Shown here: positions 51,401-62,300 of the stretch, in pieces
How positions within the stretch are numbered: the first letter of the stretch is position 1
Layout of the letters: the number at the start of each line of letters is the position of its first letter
Origin: Archilochus colubris
Taxonomy: Eukaryota > Chordata > Aves > Apodiformes > Trochilidae
Reading direction: 5' to 3'
DNA length: 64,000 bases
NCBI GenBank assembly: GCA_023079485.1
Contig: CM041092.1
Span: 292,127 to 356,126 of the forward strand
Program-made: the position numbers and the translations under genes
Notes under the pieces: model-generated
Database searches by the model: none
Told to the model about the DNA's origin: nothing
What the model saw: only the letters and a program-made list of their open reading frames with translations

Positions 51401-53877
51401 AAGCCAACTAAAGAGACCAAAAAAACCCCAAACAACTCAAACACCTAACACTGCTGCAAATTCTTCTCTCTTAGCAAAGAAATTAAACCCATAGTAAAAA
51501 GAAAAAGTGAGTTTATTTTAAGTGGTTTGTAGGGTTAATGAGCCAATTAGCACAACTTCATGTAACTGTATCTAACATACTGTGATAGGAGGCTCAAAGT
51601 AATTTACCTACCTATTTCAGAACCACTGCAACTACCATTGAAATTGTAGATTTTAAAAAAGAGGGTTATGATGAAATCTTGCACAGTTTGACAAGTAATT
51701 ACAAAGGCTTTTCTGAATTGTGTTTCCACTGCAGTGTTTCTAGGTAATGAAGTTAAGGTGTGGCAACTATTTTACAAATACAGACCTACTGCAACTAGAG
51801 ATTCCTGTATAAAAGGAAACGGTGTAGTAGTTTCTGTTCAGGCTTATTAAAGTAAATAACTGCACTGGGAAATATTCTGTTCTGGGCTTTCCGCCATACA
51901 GGAAGGGTGTTGAACATGTCAGTATCCATAATTATTATCAACAGAAAAAATACCAGAAAGCAACAGTTCAGCTCTCAATTCTTTCACGTTATCATTCTAA
52001 GGAATTAAGTGCCATTTACATCTTCCTCCCCCTCTCTTCATTCTAAAGTAACCATACTATATTTTAAAGCTAGGCTACACCTCGTTTGAACACTGTGTTT
52101 CACTGATAATTAAACACAATTCTTATTTCATTTTTTTCCTTTCATCAGAACTGAATTACTTAGTAGTTCATATATTGAATAGTCTTTTTATGAATGGAAA
52201 GAGGAAGAGGCTTTAGCCTCCTCTCAAATGAAGAAAAATTGTTATTTTTTCTCTAAGAATAAGATAAAAACACTTCTGGGTAGAAAAAGGAATGATAATA
52301 AATACATTTTTACTGTATACTTATGGATCAATCTATTACACACACTGCTATCATAATTGTATGCTCAGTTTAAGCAATCATAGCATCAAAACTGCAGGAA
52401 AGTCATTCCGGGCAGTAATCACAGCAGTGACATTACAGGATGGTGATCACCAGCAATTACAGTGCTGCCACTTACTGCAGTGCTGCTTGTCAACTGAGCC
52501 ACCATTATGAGCACGTTCTGTGTGAACTGCAAAGTAAAATGGACCAACTTAAAAGCACCACAAATGTACTCCAAGCAAAGGAGTTCTAACTGATATTTGT
52601 GACAACACAAGGAAACCAGTGCCTCAGATGAGAACTGACTGGAGGCCACTGCCAACTCAGATGACTGTGATTACTCACACCTCAATAGCCTCCAGCATTA
52701 ATATCCTTCACACTGGAAGATTTAATACTAGTTTCAATATCACTAAGAAATTGTTAGGGTTGCTACTGTCATCTTAAAATGCTCTTGAAACTACTTAGAC
52801 ATTAAAAAAAAATAAAATATCCAAATTTCACCATCCTACAGAAAATTTTCAATTAAGAACTAAGGTTCTGTGGGTACAAAACTGTTGATATCAAGACAAT
52901 ATAACCTAATTCTCTCCTTAGGAGCACTAATATATGGAGTGTTTCCATAGGGTTAATCTCTTGAATTGAGTGCTGATTTATCTTAAAAGCAGTTCTAAAA
53001 CAGAGAGAGCAAACAGATTTATTCTGAAATTCAGATGTGATAATTTTATGTATTAAGCCAAGAAAAACTATCATTATTTCTAGTTCTGACAGTGAAAGCC
53101 AAACTATCACTTGTCTTTAAAAAAAAAAAACAAGCAAAAAACCACAACAAAAAAACCTGAAGAAAAAACTTTAGCTAGAATGTTTCTTTGTAAAACTGCA
53201 TTTTTTCCCCTTGAATGATCTTTACATTAATGCTGAAATTGACTTCAAACACATTTTTATTTTCCCTGTAGATATACATGTCCAGAAACATATTGCAGAT
53301 TTTAGATATATTACTCCCTGGTTATTGAGAACTAAAACCAAATTCAGTTTTAAACCCATTTTTTACCAAAATGCAACTATTCATACCAAATCCTTCCATG
53401 CCAATCTGTGCAGCACTGAACACCACTTCTCAGGATGTACAAAAAGGACTGGTTCTCTGTGCTGCATCAATCTACCCTAGCTTTACTTTTTTAAACAATA
53501 AACCTGCATTTCAAGTCTGATTAACAACAACAGTGCATGCGTTCCAAGGGACACAGAACACCATAATGATGCTTCTGTTCAGTGCAAATACATGCATGTT
53601 TTTTATTCAGATTCTTACACACTGATAAAGAAAATACACAACACTAGGCAATACATTTTAGAAACAATGATGTTTTTTTCCAGCAATGCAATGAAAACAA
53701 TGGTTAACCCCCCAATGCATACTGAATTGCTGAAAACAAGGCATATACCTGTTCCTTCACAGAAGCTAAAATGGTAGTGGCAGTAGTCTCTGGTTCCATG
53801 CCTGGCCCTGTGGAGGTTTCCTGTGATGTCTGTGGCAGCCCCTCCTCCACCATTGGGGTCTGCTCAGGGGCTGGCAT
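18174..53877 (-). CDS. PKP4: PKP4, plakophilin 4 / p0071 (whole coding span, 21 coding exons)
   Basis: Armadillo protein of the p120-catenin/delta-catenin family. It acts at adherens junctions and desmosomes, binding the juxtamembrane region of classical cadherins, and at the midbody, where p0071 regulates Rho in cytokinesis. The 21 exons join without a frame break to 1195 residues (human 1192): coiled coil about 44-80, Ser/Pro/Arg-rich head to about 520, armadillo repeats about 523-1000 including a long loop with eight lysines (about 790-797), then a tail ending DSWV, a PDZ ligand that in mammals binds Erbin and PAPIN. Many blocks are near identical to human PKP4, which separates it from CTNND2, ARVCF and CTNND1. 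The start is [16 protein letters not shown], with an acceptor 5 bases upstream. Two introns are GC-AG. The promoter lies beyond the right edge. Confidence 0.98.
19013..19086 (-). CDS. PKP4: PKP4 coding exon 20 (tail)
   Basis: 74 bases, acceptor TTTTCTCTCAG, donor CAG|GTGACT. Encodes [20 protein letters not shown] and NRRLQ (residues about 1089-1113). Confidence 0.97.
19867..19998 (-). CDS. PKP4: PKP4 coding exon 19 (tail, probable cassette exon)
   Basis: 132 bases, symmetrical phase 1-1; acceptor TTGTCATCAG, donor ACTG|GTAAGA. Encodes [20 protein letters not shown] through [12 protein letters not shown] (residues about 1045-1088). As I recall, a shorter mammalian PKP4 isoform lacks 43 residues here, which fits skipping of this exon (44 codons here because of one extra Val). 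Confidence 0.95.
20505..20622 (-). CDS. PKP4: PKP4 coding exon 18 (tail)
   Basis: 118 bases, acceptor CACTCCATAG, donor TCAG|GTCAGT. Encodes [20 protein letters not shown] and [14 protein letters not shown] (residues about 1006-1044), the Ser/Thr-rich start of the C-terminal tail. Confidence 0.97.
20734..20818 (-). CDS. PKP4: PKP4 coding exon 17 (end of armadillo domain)
   Basis: 85 bases, acceptor CTCCCTTAG, donor AAG|GTAAAT. Encodes [20 protein letters not shown] and DLRSIYKK (residues about 978-1005), the last armadillo helices. Confidence 0.98.
21458..21653 (-). CDS. PKP4: PKP4 coding exon 16 (armadillo), GC splice donor
   Basis: 196 bases, acceptor TTTTTATAG. Encodes [36 protein letters not shown] and NITKGRGDR (residues about 912-976). 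The exon must end GACAG|GCAAGT: the split Arg codon AG|A then reads on as [12 protein letters not shown], as in human. Using the nearby GT at 21453-21454 instead would break the frame. Confidence 0.96.
23719..23869 (-). CDS. PKP4: PKP4 coding exon 15 (armadillo)
   Basis: 151 bases, acceptor TTGTTCTAG, donor ATTG|GTAAGT. Encodes [20 protein letters not shown] and [20 protein letters not shown] (residues about 862-911), identical or nearly so to human. Confidence 0.98.
24675..24848 (-). CDS. PKP4: PKP4 coding exon 14 (armadillo)
   Basis: 174 bases, phase 0 at both ends, acceptor TTTCTCAG, donor AAG|GTATGTG. Encodes [20 protein letters not shown] and [19 protein letters not shown] (residues about 804-861). 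A 174-base symmetrical exon could be skipped without a frameshift, though it carries core armadillo helices. Confidence 0.97.
24982..25173 (-). CDS. PKP4: PKP4 coding exon 13 (armadillo, poly-lysine loop)
   Basis: 192 bases, both ends phase 0; acceptor TTGGCTTCAG, donor CAG|GTTTGC. Encodes [20 protein letters not shown] and the insert CWG followed by eight Lys (about 790-797) and TSQEDQ. The basic run sits in the long loop of the family and may bind lipid or act in nuclear import. Human has a comparable Lys run ending in Arg. Confidence 0.97.
25679..25796 (-). CDS. PKP4: PKP4 coding exon 12 (armadillo)
   Basis: 118 bases, acceptor AACCCTGAAG, donor AAG|GTGTGTG. Encodes [19 protein letters not shown] and [14 protein letters not shown] (residues about 701-739), almost identical to human PKP4. 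Confidence 0.97.
25858..25897. repeat. (GATTA)n-like pentanucleotide run
   Basis: Imperfect units GATTA, GACTA, GATCA and GATTG, about 60 bases upstream of the coding exon 12 acceptor in transcript sense. Simple repeat. Confidence 0.75.
26321..26504 (-). CDS. PKP4: PKP4 coding exon 11 (armadillo)
   Basis: 184 bases, acceptor TTTTCTGAAG, donor GAG|GTAATT. Encodes [20 protein letters not shown], the linker [13 protein letters not shown] and [12 protein letters not shown] (residues about 639-699). Both ends split codons (G|GG and AG|G), matching the neighbouring exons. Confidence 0.98.
26988..27201 (-). CDS. PKP4: PKP4 coding exon 10 (armadillo)
   Basis: 214 bases, acceptor TTTTCTAG, donor CAG|GTAAAAG. 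Encodes [34 protein letters not shown] and [17 protein letters not shown] (residues about 568-638), typical paired armadillo helices. Confidence 0.98.
27948..28080 (-). CDS. PKP4: PKP4 coding exon 9 (first armadillo repeat)
   Basis: 133 bases, acceptor CTAACAAAG (pyrimidine-poor), donor GAG|GTAGGG. Encodes [17 protein letters not shown] and [18 protein letters not shown] (residues about 524-567), the start of the armadillo domain. GC-rich third positions compared with the flanking introns. Confidence 0.97.
30250..30466 (-). CDS. PKP4: PKP4 coding exon 8 (end of head), GC splice donor
   Basis: 217 bases, acceptor TTGTACTAG. Encodes [17 protein letters not shown] through [15 protein letters not shown] (residues about 451-523), just before the armadillo domain. 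The exon must end CCCAG|GCAAGG: only the GC donor at 30248-30249 leaves the AG of the split Arg codon that the next exon completes, giving KDPREFAWRD as in human. Confidence 0.95.
31969..32160 (-). CDS. PKP4: PKP4 coding exon 7 (head)
   Basis: 192 bases, acceptor TTGGTTTTAG, donor TCAG|GTGGGT. Encodes [15 protein letters not shown] and [19 protein letters not shown] (residues about 387-450). At the join to the next exon one residue (Val in human GSVGIGN) is missing in this reading, consistent with a small lineage indel. Confidence 0.96.
32958..33516 (-). CDS. PKP4: PKP4 coding exon 6 (large head exon, GC-rich)
   Basis: 559 bases, the largest coding exon, residues about 201-386, from [16 protein letters not shown] to [10 protein letters not shown]. 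Multiple SP and RxxS motifs and the conserved block [17 protein letters not shown] are visible. The central part (about 33130-33470) is strongly CpG-rich, and compared with human it has gained Ala, Gly and Pro at Ser/Thr/Asn positions. Acceptor AAACAG, donor CAG|GTTAGT. Confidence 0.98.
34306..34496 (-). CDS. PKP4: PKP4 coding exon 5 (head)
   Basis: 191 bases, acceptor ATCTACAG, donor CAG|GTATGCT. Encodes [20 protein letters not shown] through [10 protein letters not shown] (residues about 137-200), Ser/Asn-rich and likely phosphorylated, ending in phase 0. Confidence 0.97.
34647..34778 (-). CDS. PKP4: PKP4 coding exon 4 (head)
   Basis: 132 bases after acceptor TTTTTTCAG. Encodes residues about 93-136, including [20 protein letters not shown], the conserved acidic head segment. 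The donor must be GAGG|GTCTGT to keep frame with the next exon; +3 C makes it a weak site, and the same GGTCTGT occurs at the start of the next exon. Confidence 0.93.
34779..36870 (-). other. PKP4 intron 3
   Basis: A 2.1-kb AT-rich intron between the 35-base microexon and coding exon 4. It contains a CR1 tail fragment at 36320-36379. Short ORFs here are not convincing. Confidence 0.85.
36320..36379 (-). mobile_element. Short CR1-type LINE fragment
   Basis: Reads TTATAGAGTGGTTTGGGTTG, then GAAGGGACCTTAAAGATCAT on the plus strand: the reverse complement of the CR1 3' end, about 60 bases only. A dead fragment in the same transcriptional sense as PKP4. Confidence 0.85.
36871..36905 (-). CDS. PKP4: PKP4 coding exon 3 (35-base microexon)
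   Basis: Only 35 bases between TTTCTGCAG and CAG|GTATTAT, flanked by introns of 8.8 and 2.1 kb. Encodes [12 protein letters not shown], matching human [12 protein letters not shown]. Both ends split codons, so skipping it would shift the frame. Confidence 0.95.
43190..43305. repeat. G/T-rich low-complexity tract
   Basis: The plus strand is almost wholly G and T (TTTTGGGG, TTGGTTGG, GTTTGTTTGTTTG, TTGGGGGTTTTTTTGG). In PKP4 pre-mRNA it reads as an A/C-rich run of CAAAC-like units. Strand-asymmetric simple sequence. Confidence 0.8.
44687..44886. mobile_element. 200-bp palindromic element with 61-bp inverted repeats (MITE-like)
   Basis: Arms 44687-44747 and 44826-44886 are inverted copies of 61 bases with one mismatch, starting TGTAGTGAAATGAGGCAACC. 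They flank a 78-base centre containing CCAATAAAAGG. The element is bordered on both sides by GGAACA (44681-44686 and 44887-44892), which looks like a 6-bp target-site duplication; a 7-bp reading AGGAACA is also possible. There is no ORF, so if it is a transposon it is non-autonomous. The family could not be assigned. It lies in PKP4 intron 2, about 860 bases past coding exon 2 in transcript direction. Confidence 0.75.
45749..45861 (-). CDS. PKP4: PKP4 coding exon 2 (coiled coil)
   Basis: 113 bases, acceptor AAATTTCAG and donor AAG|GTACAAG. Encodes [20 protein letters not shown] and [16 protein letters not shown], the heptad-patterned N-terminal coiled coil of the p120 family (residues about 44-80). 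Ends with a split serine codon. Confidence 0.97.
45862..53748 (-). other. PKP4 intron 1 of the coding region
   Basis: A 7.9-kb AT-rich intron between the start-codon exon and the coiled-coil exon. A short (TA)n run lies at about 47430-47440, an A-rich run at 53119-53160. ORFs such as 49270-49728 (152 codons, minus strand) show no recognisable domain. No exon with conserved content was found. Confidence 0.8.
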
Positions 53878-53882
53878 TTTGC
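53749..53882 (-). CDS. PKP4: PKP4 coding exon 1 (start codon)
   Basis: Acceptor TTGTTACAG precedes base 53882; 5 UTR bases are followed by ATG at 53875-53877. It encodes 43 residues from [15 protein letters not shown] to [13 protein letters not shown], matching the human N-terminus closely. Donor CAG|GTATATG, phase 0. The presence of an acceptor shows at least one upstream non-coding exon. Confidence 0.97.
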
Positions 53883-56800
53883 CTGTAACAACAATATTTT
53901 AAAATAGTTTACATTTTGAGCCAGTGATGCATAAAATTCAAGTTTTCAGGATTACAAAAGCTCTTGTCTTTTTTCTAAAATCTTTCCGAACGTGATAAAA
54001 TTAGTAGACAACTTTGTACTATATCAACCTACATTGCTGTTACTGTGCTTTACCTTCACAAAATGAGATCAGAATTACATACAAAACATGAGGGCTGGGC
54101 AGAAGCAAGCAGGCAGCATAAGGTTTAAAGATGATTTTTAAAACACTTTTGCAGTAGTTACTAAAAGTAGTAAAATCCAAAACATGTGAAAATACTAGTG
54201 TTAAGGATAAGTTTACCAAGTACAGGTTTTATCAAAGAAGAATGACATGTAACTGCAGAATGCTCTGCTGTTAGGAACAAACCATGGAACAGACTAATTA
54301 TGGTAATAAAAAGTTAATGGAATAATGCTACTATTGCTCTTTTTGCAAAAGAGGAAATGAAACCACTAAAGTTAAACCACTGCCCTGAGCTATGGAGGGC
54401 ATGGAAAGAACCAACAGGATTAGTGCTCCAGAATCCCAGACTTTGCAGAGGCAGCACACTTACAATCCCAGTATGTGTAAAAAATCCAGTGCATTTGTTT
54501 AACTCTGGAGCTCATCACTACTGCCTAATAATACAGAGATAGTGATGAAGTGTTTAATACTTTGAAAAGAGCAATGAGGCAGTATTGATGCAGTTCCTGT
54601 ACATACACCAAGCTTTAATTTCCTTCAGAAAGAGTAAAATAAAGCTTATCTGTTCTAACATTAGAAGTAGTCAATATTTCATTTTAGATTTTCAGAACAA
54701 ATGGACTGAATATTCCTAGAGGGGACAAATATGAAAAGTAGCTTCCTTTCATTTCACAGAGACCATGGAGCAGCTACACAGCAACGGGCTCCAGAACAAG
54801 GCCAGAAACAGACCTGTAAGAGCTCTCAGTTCTCACCTGTTTCAGGCATGGGCATTCCTCCTCTACCACCTGTCTGTAAAATGCTAAATCAGCACAAAGA
54901 TGGGCTCAGACTACCCTGAAAAGACACGAGACAACCTACAGGCTCAGTGGCTGTGCTGTGAAGTTGTGCAATTCTGAGGTGGCTGGAAGAGGAGGTGAGT
55001 TGACATTCAGGGGACCTCTTCTGGAATCACCCCACGGGATCACTCACCTCCTTGGGACATTTCCTACAGGCAGCAGCTGAGTACAGCCCCTCACACCCCG
55101 TGTCCATACTCCATTTAACACCTGGAACAGGGGAAGGACAACTGCACAAACACTGTGCTGACAGCTTTCTGGCACCAGGGCTGCAGAGGGGAATCTGAGC
55201 ACACTTTGTGGTGACATAGGACAAATCCTTTTCCTTCTTCCCTCACCTTCCAATGGGACCAAACCACCAACAGGGCAGGATGAAGACTGCCACAATCTGC
55301 CCTCCTCCTAGTTTAAATAATTAAGTCTACAGCGGGTATTTCTTCCTCTCCAACCACGGATCAGGGTGGGTCTCTTGCAACGGAAACAACACTCTTGGAT
55401 AATAGATAAGAAGTGTCAGGACAAGTGACTTGGCTACGAAAGTGCCACCAAATGAAGAGGCAGCCATCTGTGGCTATTTTTGAAACATTTTAATTATTTC
55501 AAGCCTGCAAATACAAAGGTTGCTACACTGAGATTTTTATAAACCACAGGCCTGCCACACACCTAAACTCTGAAGGACCCTTATTTCTACAAAAAACAAC
55601 TTAAACAGCATTCAAGAAAGCTGAATAAAAAATGCACTCTAAAAGTTACTACACAGAGAAGTCAAAGATGTAACTTCAGGTTCTAGAAAAGAAAAATTTA
55701 TCCTTTTAAGGTTTTACTTGTAAAAATCAACTCTATCATACAGCTGTAATAACCTAAAGAATCACGGAGTACCTGTTAAGATACCTTGGGTCATAACTGA
55801 CTTTAAGAATCACTTTCCAGAGTTCTTTTATGACTAGAATCAGTGTTTCAGGTTTCTAAATGGACTGTTAAATTTGCAAGCATATAATAAAGTAATAAAA
55901 CTACAGAGTCAAGTTTTCCTTCATTTAGGAATATATGCTAAGAAATCAACTCTCACAAGCTACAAGGCAGCTTAACAGAGAAAGCAAAAGTTGGCAGTGC
56001 AAAAGGGAAAAAAAAAATTAAAAAATTTTAAAAAATTAAAAATTAGAAGCTTCTATCTACGATGTGCCAGAAGTTACTATTAATATGTAGTGCCAGTTCC
56101 TTGCAAGTGATCACTTTCAATTTGTATTGCCTTAGTAAATGCTGAAAGCTGGACCAAGTAAAAACCTCCACGAAATTCTGATGAGCACAGATGTCAGATG
56201 ATCTCAGTTTGTCTCTTCCAGAATTTTATCTGTCAGTCTCTTCTCACTTCAGCACTATGAAAAAACTCTTGAATTTATCTGTAGTGAATTTCTGTCGCCA
56301 GTCAAGAAAATGTACACCTGAACTAGCTGGATAGTATGGCAATTTCTCTTAACAGAAAATACACACGGTGTTCAGTCTCTAACAACACTCAGATGAAAAC
56401 CAATCAAATTAATTATTAGTGGAGCTGTCAGTGTTAAACGTACACCTGCCTCAGTGTTAAGAGGTGTAATTACAGCACCATACCCTTCCACACAAGAAGT
56501 TGTTTTAATTTCTATTCTTTCAATTAACACATTTCTTGACAAAGTTAACTGATTTTCTAATCTCGATTTCAAGATCAGACAGCTGTTGGCTTTGATCCTA
56601 CAAACACTTAGGTACATTCAGCTACCTCACACGAGTGGGCTCATCCACCCAACCTCCTGCATGGCCAGGCAGTTGCCAGGTGACCTGGTGCAGGAAAGGA
56701 AGGAACCTGGAGATGCACGTTGAAGCCCAACCCCACAGAGGACCCTGTCCCTTCAGCCATGCCTCCATCTAGGCACACGGTTTGAGGAAAGGCACTCACT

Positions 56801-57024
56801 AAAGGCAACTTAAATTCTCATATTCACCTTATGGGCATAGGTAACACTAACTGCAGGATTTGTGGGAGCCTTAAAATCAGGTAGAACTCAGCAGGAGCTG
56901 ACAGGAAAATCTCTTTCTTCCCTGGGCAAGACCAGGATTTACTGGCTGAAGATACTTCCCGAGTTGTGCTCCTCACTTCCTTGAGTATACCACTACATCC
57001 ATGCTTTGGGTATGGAAAAATTGG

Positions 57025-57097
57025 TTCACTACTGGAAAACAAGCAACCAGACTTCATTCCAGTTTTCACTACTGGAAAACAAGCAACTAGACTTCAT

Positions 57098-57130
<33 letters not shown>
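57025..57130. repeat. 40-bp tandem duplication followed by A28
   Basis: TTCACTACTGGAAAACAAGC begins at 57025 and again at 57065. The two 40-base units differ at a few positions and are followed by 28 A residues (57103-57130). The run may be a slippage expansion or the trace of a retroposed sequence; no flanking duplication was found to settle this. Confidence 0.85.
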
Positions 57131-57133
<3 letters not shown>

Positions 57134-60100
57134 GGTCCACAATTACATGTCCTGCCTCTTGTACCATGGCTCAGCAGTGAGAGATCTCAACCAGAATGGC
57201 AGACTTTCCCTGTCTGTCCAAATCTTCATCCCCTACAACCCTTTGCTGCAGTACCACAGCTACTAAGCTGCAGCCAGGATGGATGTAGGGCTGCTTTCTA
57301 CAAACCTGAGACAGGGGTGGGTCAGACAGTAGACACAGGTACCATTTAAGAATGCACCCTAAAGCTTCCCTGTATTTCCAGTTCTTAATTCTGAACTTGT
57401 TCCTGTACATTACAGACACTGAGATGTGTGTACTCATAGTGAGAACTCAGAAAATGCATTCTACTGTTCTTCTGCTTTATGCAACACATTTCAGCATATC
57501 TTGTTCACATAACTTAATAAATGCATAAATAGGAGAGAAAAGTTCTCTGCTACAGCAAAGAATGCATGAAAATTGAAAGATTTGCCTGTTCTGAGATCAC
57601 CTTCTGATGGATGCTGCAGAGCTACAGATATGTGAATTGTGTAAATGGTTCTAGTGAGGCTCAAAAGTCTAATGTGAGATCCTTTGAAACTTTTGGGGAG
57701 ATTAGCAGCAGACTTGAGGAGAACAGTAAGAACCTGTTACCATTTTCTATAGATTTCAGTATCTGATCAAAATAATGTCTATTAATTTAAATATATTTTT
57801 AGAAAAATTGCTAAATGCTTCACCTTACAGCATATGTCTGAGAAAATTCTTAATACCAGTTCTGAACTTTGACATTCTCTATTTAAAAGAAGAGGAGCAG
57901 TGACAATCTATCTCTAGGCTGGCCTGCAAGGAAAATAAAGCTGTTCAGTTTGAAGCTTCTAGTCTGAAATACCCTACAATAATTCTGAACATAGTGGCTT
58001 TTACATCCTCTCTACCACAGAGGCTCACTGACACATCTTCACGTAACCATGCCCTAAGTCAGATCAGAGCACACCAAGCCATCAGTTACCTTCCAATCCA
58101 ACAAATGTATTGCAGAGACAATCTCTTTAGGCAACTGCAGGGATTTGCTTGAGTAAATCACTTTTAAACATCCACTTTAGCTGTCTCTCTAGAGGATACC
58201 TATAGCCTCCACTACTCAAAATTAGCTTGTTTACATCTAGCACCCACTCCTCAAAACCTGCCAGATATTCTCAGTTTGTACAGACACAGCAGACTTCCTG
58301 GCAGCCCAGCACTGATGATGGGGCAGATTCACCAGTTTACTTTTGGAGCTTGCCAATCCTGGCTTTCACACTGGTCCTCCAAGCATGCAGTGAGGGTGTA
58401 GGTTGCCAAACTGGGTAATGCTTCCCTTTGTGTCTGACCAAATGGTCCAACAGCTGCAAAGCCAATAGGTTCAGTGAGTTCAGCTGACACAAAGCTATGC
58501 TTCTTTTGGGGGGGTGGGGATGTATTTTTCTGAACCCAATCTTGCAGCCACACAATCACTGATGCAAGGAAGGAACAGGAATGCAGTTCAGAAGATATAC
58601 ATGAAATCATTTGAGTGTAGGAATCATGCTTTAATTCTTCATTCTCCTTAGTCTCTACTCCCCATCTTCCACTGCTCCTCCTGTTATTTTCTTAGAGATA
58701 TCCGGGGAGTTTTGCCAGGACCAAGTACTCCCTCTTTGTAGTGTGGCCCAAGGAGAACCCAAACCTTACCAGGCTCCCAGCAAGACAGCAAAAACAGTGT
58801 TTTCCACAGCTTCCCACTCATTTCCCTTCATATTCCTGTTCCCTTCCTTACACAGGTGATTCTCCCAAATTTCTGCTTACCTGTGTTCACTGTTCCTGAG
58901 CTCCCCATGGCTGATCTGCAGCCAGTTACAAAAATCACCAGTAATTCATACTGAAGAAGTAATATAATTCTTATGAATGCTCTCAACCAGGATAGGATAG
59001 AATGTATCTAATTCATGAGGGAAACATGAGAAAAACTGTGAGAACATCTCCTTGCTCTAAGTCCTCATGTTTTTCTAGCTACAAGATTAACTCAAGCAAC
59101 AGGGGTAAATCAGCAAGGACAGCAGAGTAAGTCATTAGTACAGAAGAAGAAATCTCCAATAAGCTAAAATCACTTGTTGGGATCTTGACATGTTATTTAT
59201 TTACATCTCAGTTATTCCTATAAATCTATACTTAAGCAACAAGGCACACCTCAGATGTCAAAGGTTCTTATTTTTTCATCCTTCAGTGGTATGTGAAAGT
59301 CAAACCCAAAACAAGACTTACTACATTTCTTCAGTTTTTAGATGAAGACACGATTAAAATTTATCTGATTTTTTTTCAGTTACTTCACAGACATGTCAGT
59401 ACACTTCTAGATATGACTAGTTCCAATTAGCTCCATTGTGCTACAAGGATGGAGCATTGCTCACCTACAAACTGAGCAGTGAGTTACTTACTCAAGCTTG
59501 GTGCAGCCAGGTGGCTGAACCAAGACAAACTGCATTGTGTCTACCAGTCTATACTCATGCTTGGATGAAAAGACAGCAGATGACAACCTATCCTACTGCT
59601 GCATTTATCACCTTCCTCATCCCTTTTTCTTTCCAAGATACATTTTGTCCTCTCTCTCTCTTTTTTTTTTTTTTTCTTTTTAAATACATGCAGGTTCAAA
59701 AGTCATCTAGTTCTATGTCTTTTTTAAAATGTAAAAAAATTACTCCCAAGCTTTTGGATAAACATATTTTTGCTATAGGTTCTAGTAAAAGACAGTGGTT
59801 TTATTTGTGTCTTTTTGGCTGATGGCTACATACTTTAACTCCACTCTAGTGAGCAGACAAGATTCTATATCCGCAAATATCCAGTTGTAACATGCTCACA
59901 AGATTAATATTTTAATAGCTTTCAAAATAACCATTCAACAGAAGAGATCAGACAAGTAAAGAAGACAACCATTTGGAATAAAGGCATGTTTATGATCATA
60001 TCCTTCAAGGCCTGAGGCACCATTTGTAGCTCACCTTAAAAAGAAAAAGCACCTTTGTCATCTGAAGGATGCCTGGAGAGGCTCATGCTTCACAAATTCA

Positions 60101-62258
60101 TGAAGTACCACAAGCTAACTAGCAATAAATAGGAGTTTTCAGTAGTTTCAGTAACCATTGCTCTATGTCTTGAAGAAAACACAAACAACAAATCCCAAAC
60201 CTTTCCTTTGGCCCATCCCAGCTCTGTGTTGCTCTGTTCTGCTGATGCATCTGAATCCACGGCCAGTTACAACAATCAGAGCACAGTGCTCAAAACCAGT
60301 TCTGCAGACTAGCAAACAAACAGCAGATTTATCTCAAGGGATAAAGTTCAGCCTTATCCTAGTGCAGACTGAGAGGGAGGAGGCATATGCAGCATCACAG
60401 ACAGGCTTTAGATTTTCCACACAAAGACACTCATCGGTAATTCATTCATGGAAGGATAAATTCTTAGCTTGGTGTTGGAATACTCTCCATTAATTTAGGG
60501 TATGAAGTCATTCATAATGAATGTCACAGAACAACTTAAAAACTGTGACAGCTGAGTAACTGCAGTGCAGGTACACTGTGCAGTACTGCTAGCAAATGCT
60601 TGCAAAGTGTAGGGGCTCCAAACCAACACTTCTACCTGAAAACTCCTACAAACAAGCAAATGGAAGTTAAGCTGAGATTATAAGTAAAGACATAAAATGC
60701 TACCAAGCAAAACAATAGCTGCAGGTGTTATTCAATTTCCAGTTAAATTTTCTCCTAACCCTGCAAAATGAATACTGAAGTACTCTACACATTATTGCTA
60801 GCTATAATGTACACTAGCTGTACGCAGATATATTGTAACTGGAAGCATTATAAAACAAATTTAATTTATATACATTTATAAAAACATTTCTGAATTTTGT
60901 CATATAGCATATTGGGAAAAGTTACCATGTAAACAATTTTCCCAATTATAAAAATTAACAGCTACAATAACAAATTTAAAAGACTGCTGAAATGTTCCAG
61001 ACCTCCACAGCTCCCATGTTCTGCCAATGCAAGCTTTTGAGGGATGTGGTGCAAGATGAATCACTGAAATGGTCTGCAACTCGACACCACCAATCCCCTG
61101 TTGCATCCTGCCTTTAGACAATAACCAGACTGGATTAGTGGTGTGATTTCACTTACAACATGGACTTGCATATTTTTACTGACACTGCAGTCTCCACCTC
61201 TGCTCTGAGAACTCTGGCTCATCCGACCGACGGCTCCAGTGACTGAGGAGCAGCAGCAGCTTGAATTGGGTTTGGCAGGGAGAAAAATCCAATCATGCCC
61301 TTGCAAAATTTGGAAATTGATGATATTAAAACTTCTGCTTTTACTAAGGATCCATCCACATGTTCTTTAATGCAACCCGTGGTTGTTCCTGCTCAAACGA
61401 CTACAACAGGAATGTCAAATTCTAGCATACCATAAAGATAGACTGGATAATAGCACTGTTCTATAATAAACATGACCATGGATTACCAGAAGGTTTTACT
61501 AAAAAGGAAGTTTTATCAATTGCTAAACTTTACTTTACTTTTCATTTTGCTCTGAAACAGAACTGCACAGCCAAACTCAGCTTGCTGCTAAGAACAGTCT
61601 ATGTGAAAACTTCAATATTGAAGCAAATGCAAATCTCTCCTGTTCTCCAAACTAGAAGCCAGAAACAAAAATTGCATGTGGTAGCAAACTATACATGAAT
61701 TAGACAACAAGCTTCTGGCTTTTAAGGAGAAAATTACCAATATTTAATCGGTTCTCCAGACTCTCAAGAATGAGTTAAAATCAGTATTATTTTTCTGAGG
61801 TATATTTGGCTTTGCTTAGCCTTAAAATAAGTATTTGTGGTAGGATTACACATAACTCTAGAGAAGATTTAGTATTTCTACTGATGCTTTATAAAGAGAT
61901 AAAGAGCTGTGGAACACCAAAATTTACAAGAGATATTAGGATTACAGGAGATCAAAGACAACTCAGTAACTTCAGGAAAACCATAAAGGTGAACAAGCTA
62001 ATGTTGATAAATGAAAAATTATATGAACTGTTCTTATCAAAGTGAACCATATGCCTTCCCATGGTAGGGGGTGGATGACAGAAGCATAACTATAAAATTA
62101 AGACACACTTAGGTTAAAATGTTTGGCTTGGCATGAAGGCTTTTTGCAAAAAGGCTTCTGCAGGCAAAAGAAGTCAGGTCAGTGGTACAATAATGTCAAT
62201 AATTTTAACCACACCCTGAAATAGATGCCCACAGTACAAAATGTAGACAGTTCAGTAC

Positions 62259-62300
62259 ACAAAAAAAAAACCAAAAAAACCCCCAAAAAACCCAAAAAGG
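62259..62300. repeat. A/C-rich low-complexity run
   Basis: Runs of A separated by short runs of C. Low-complexity sequence in the PKP4 5' intron with no other content recognised. Confidence 0.75.
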
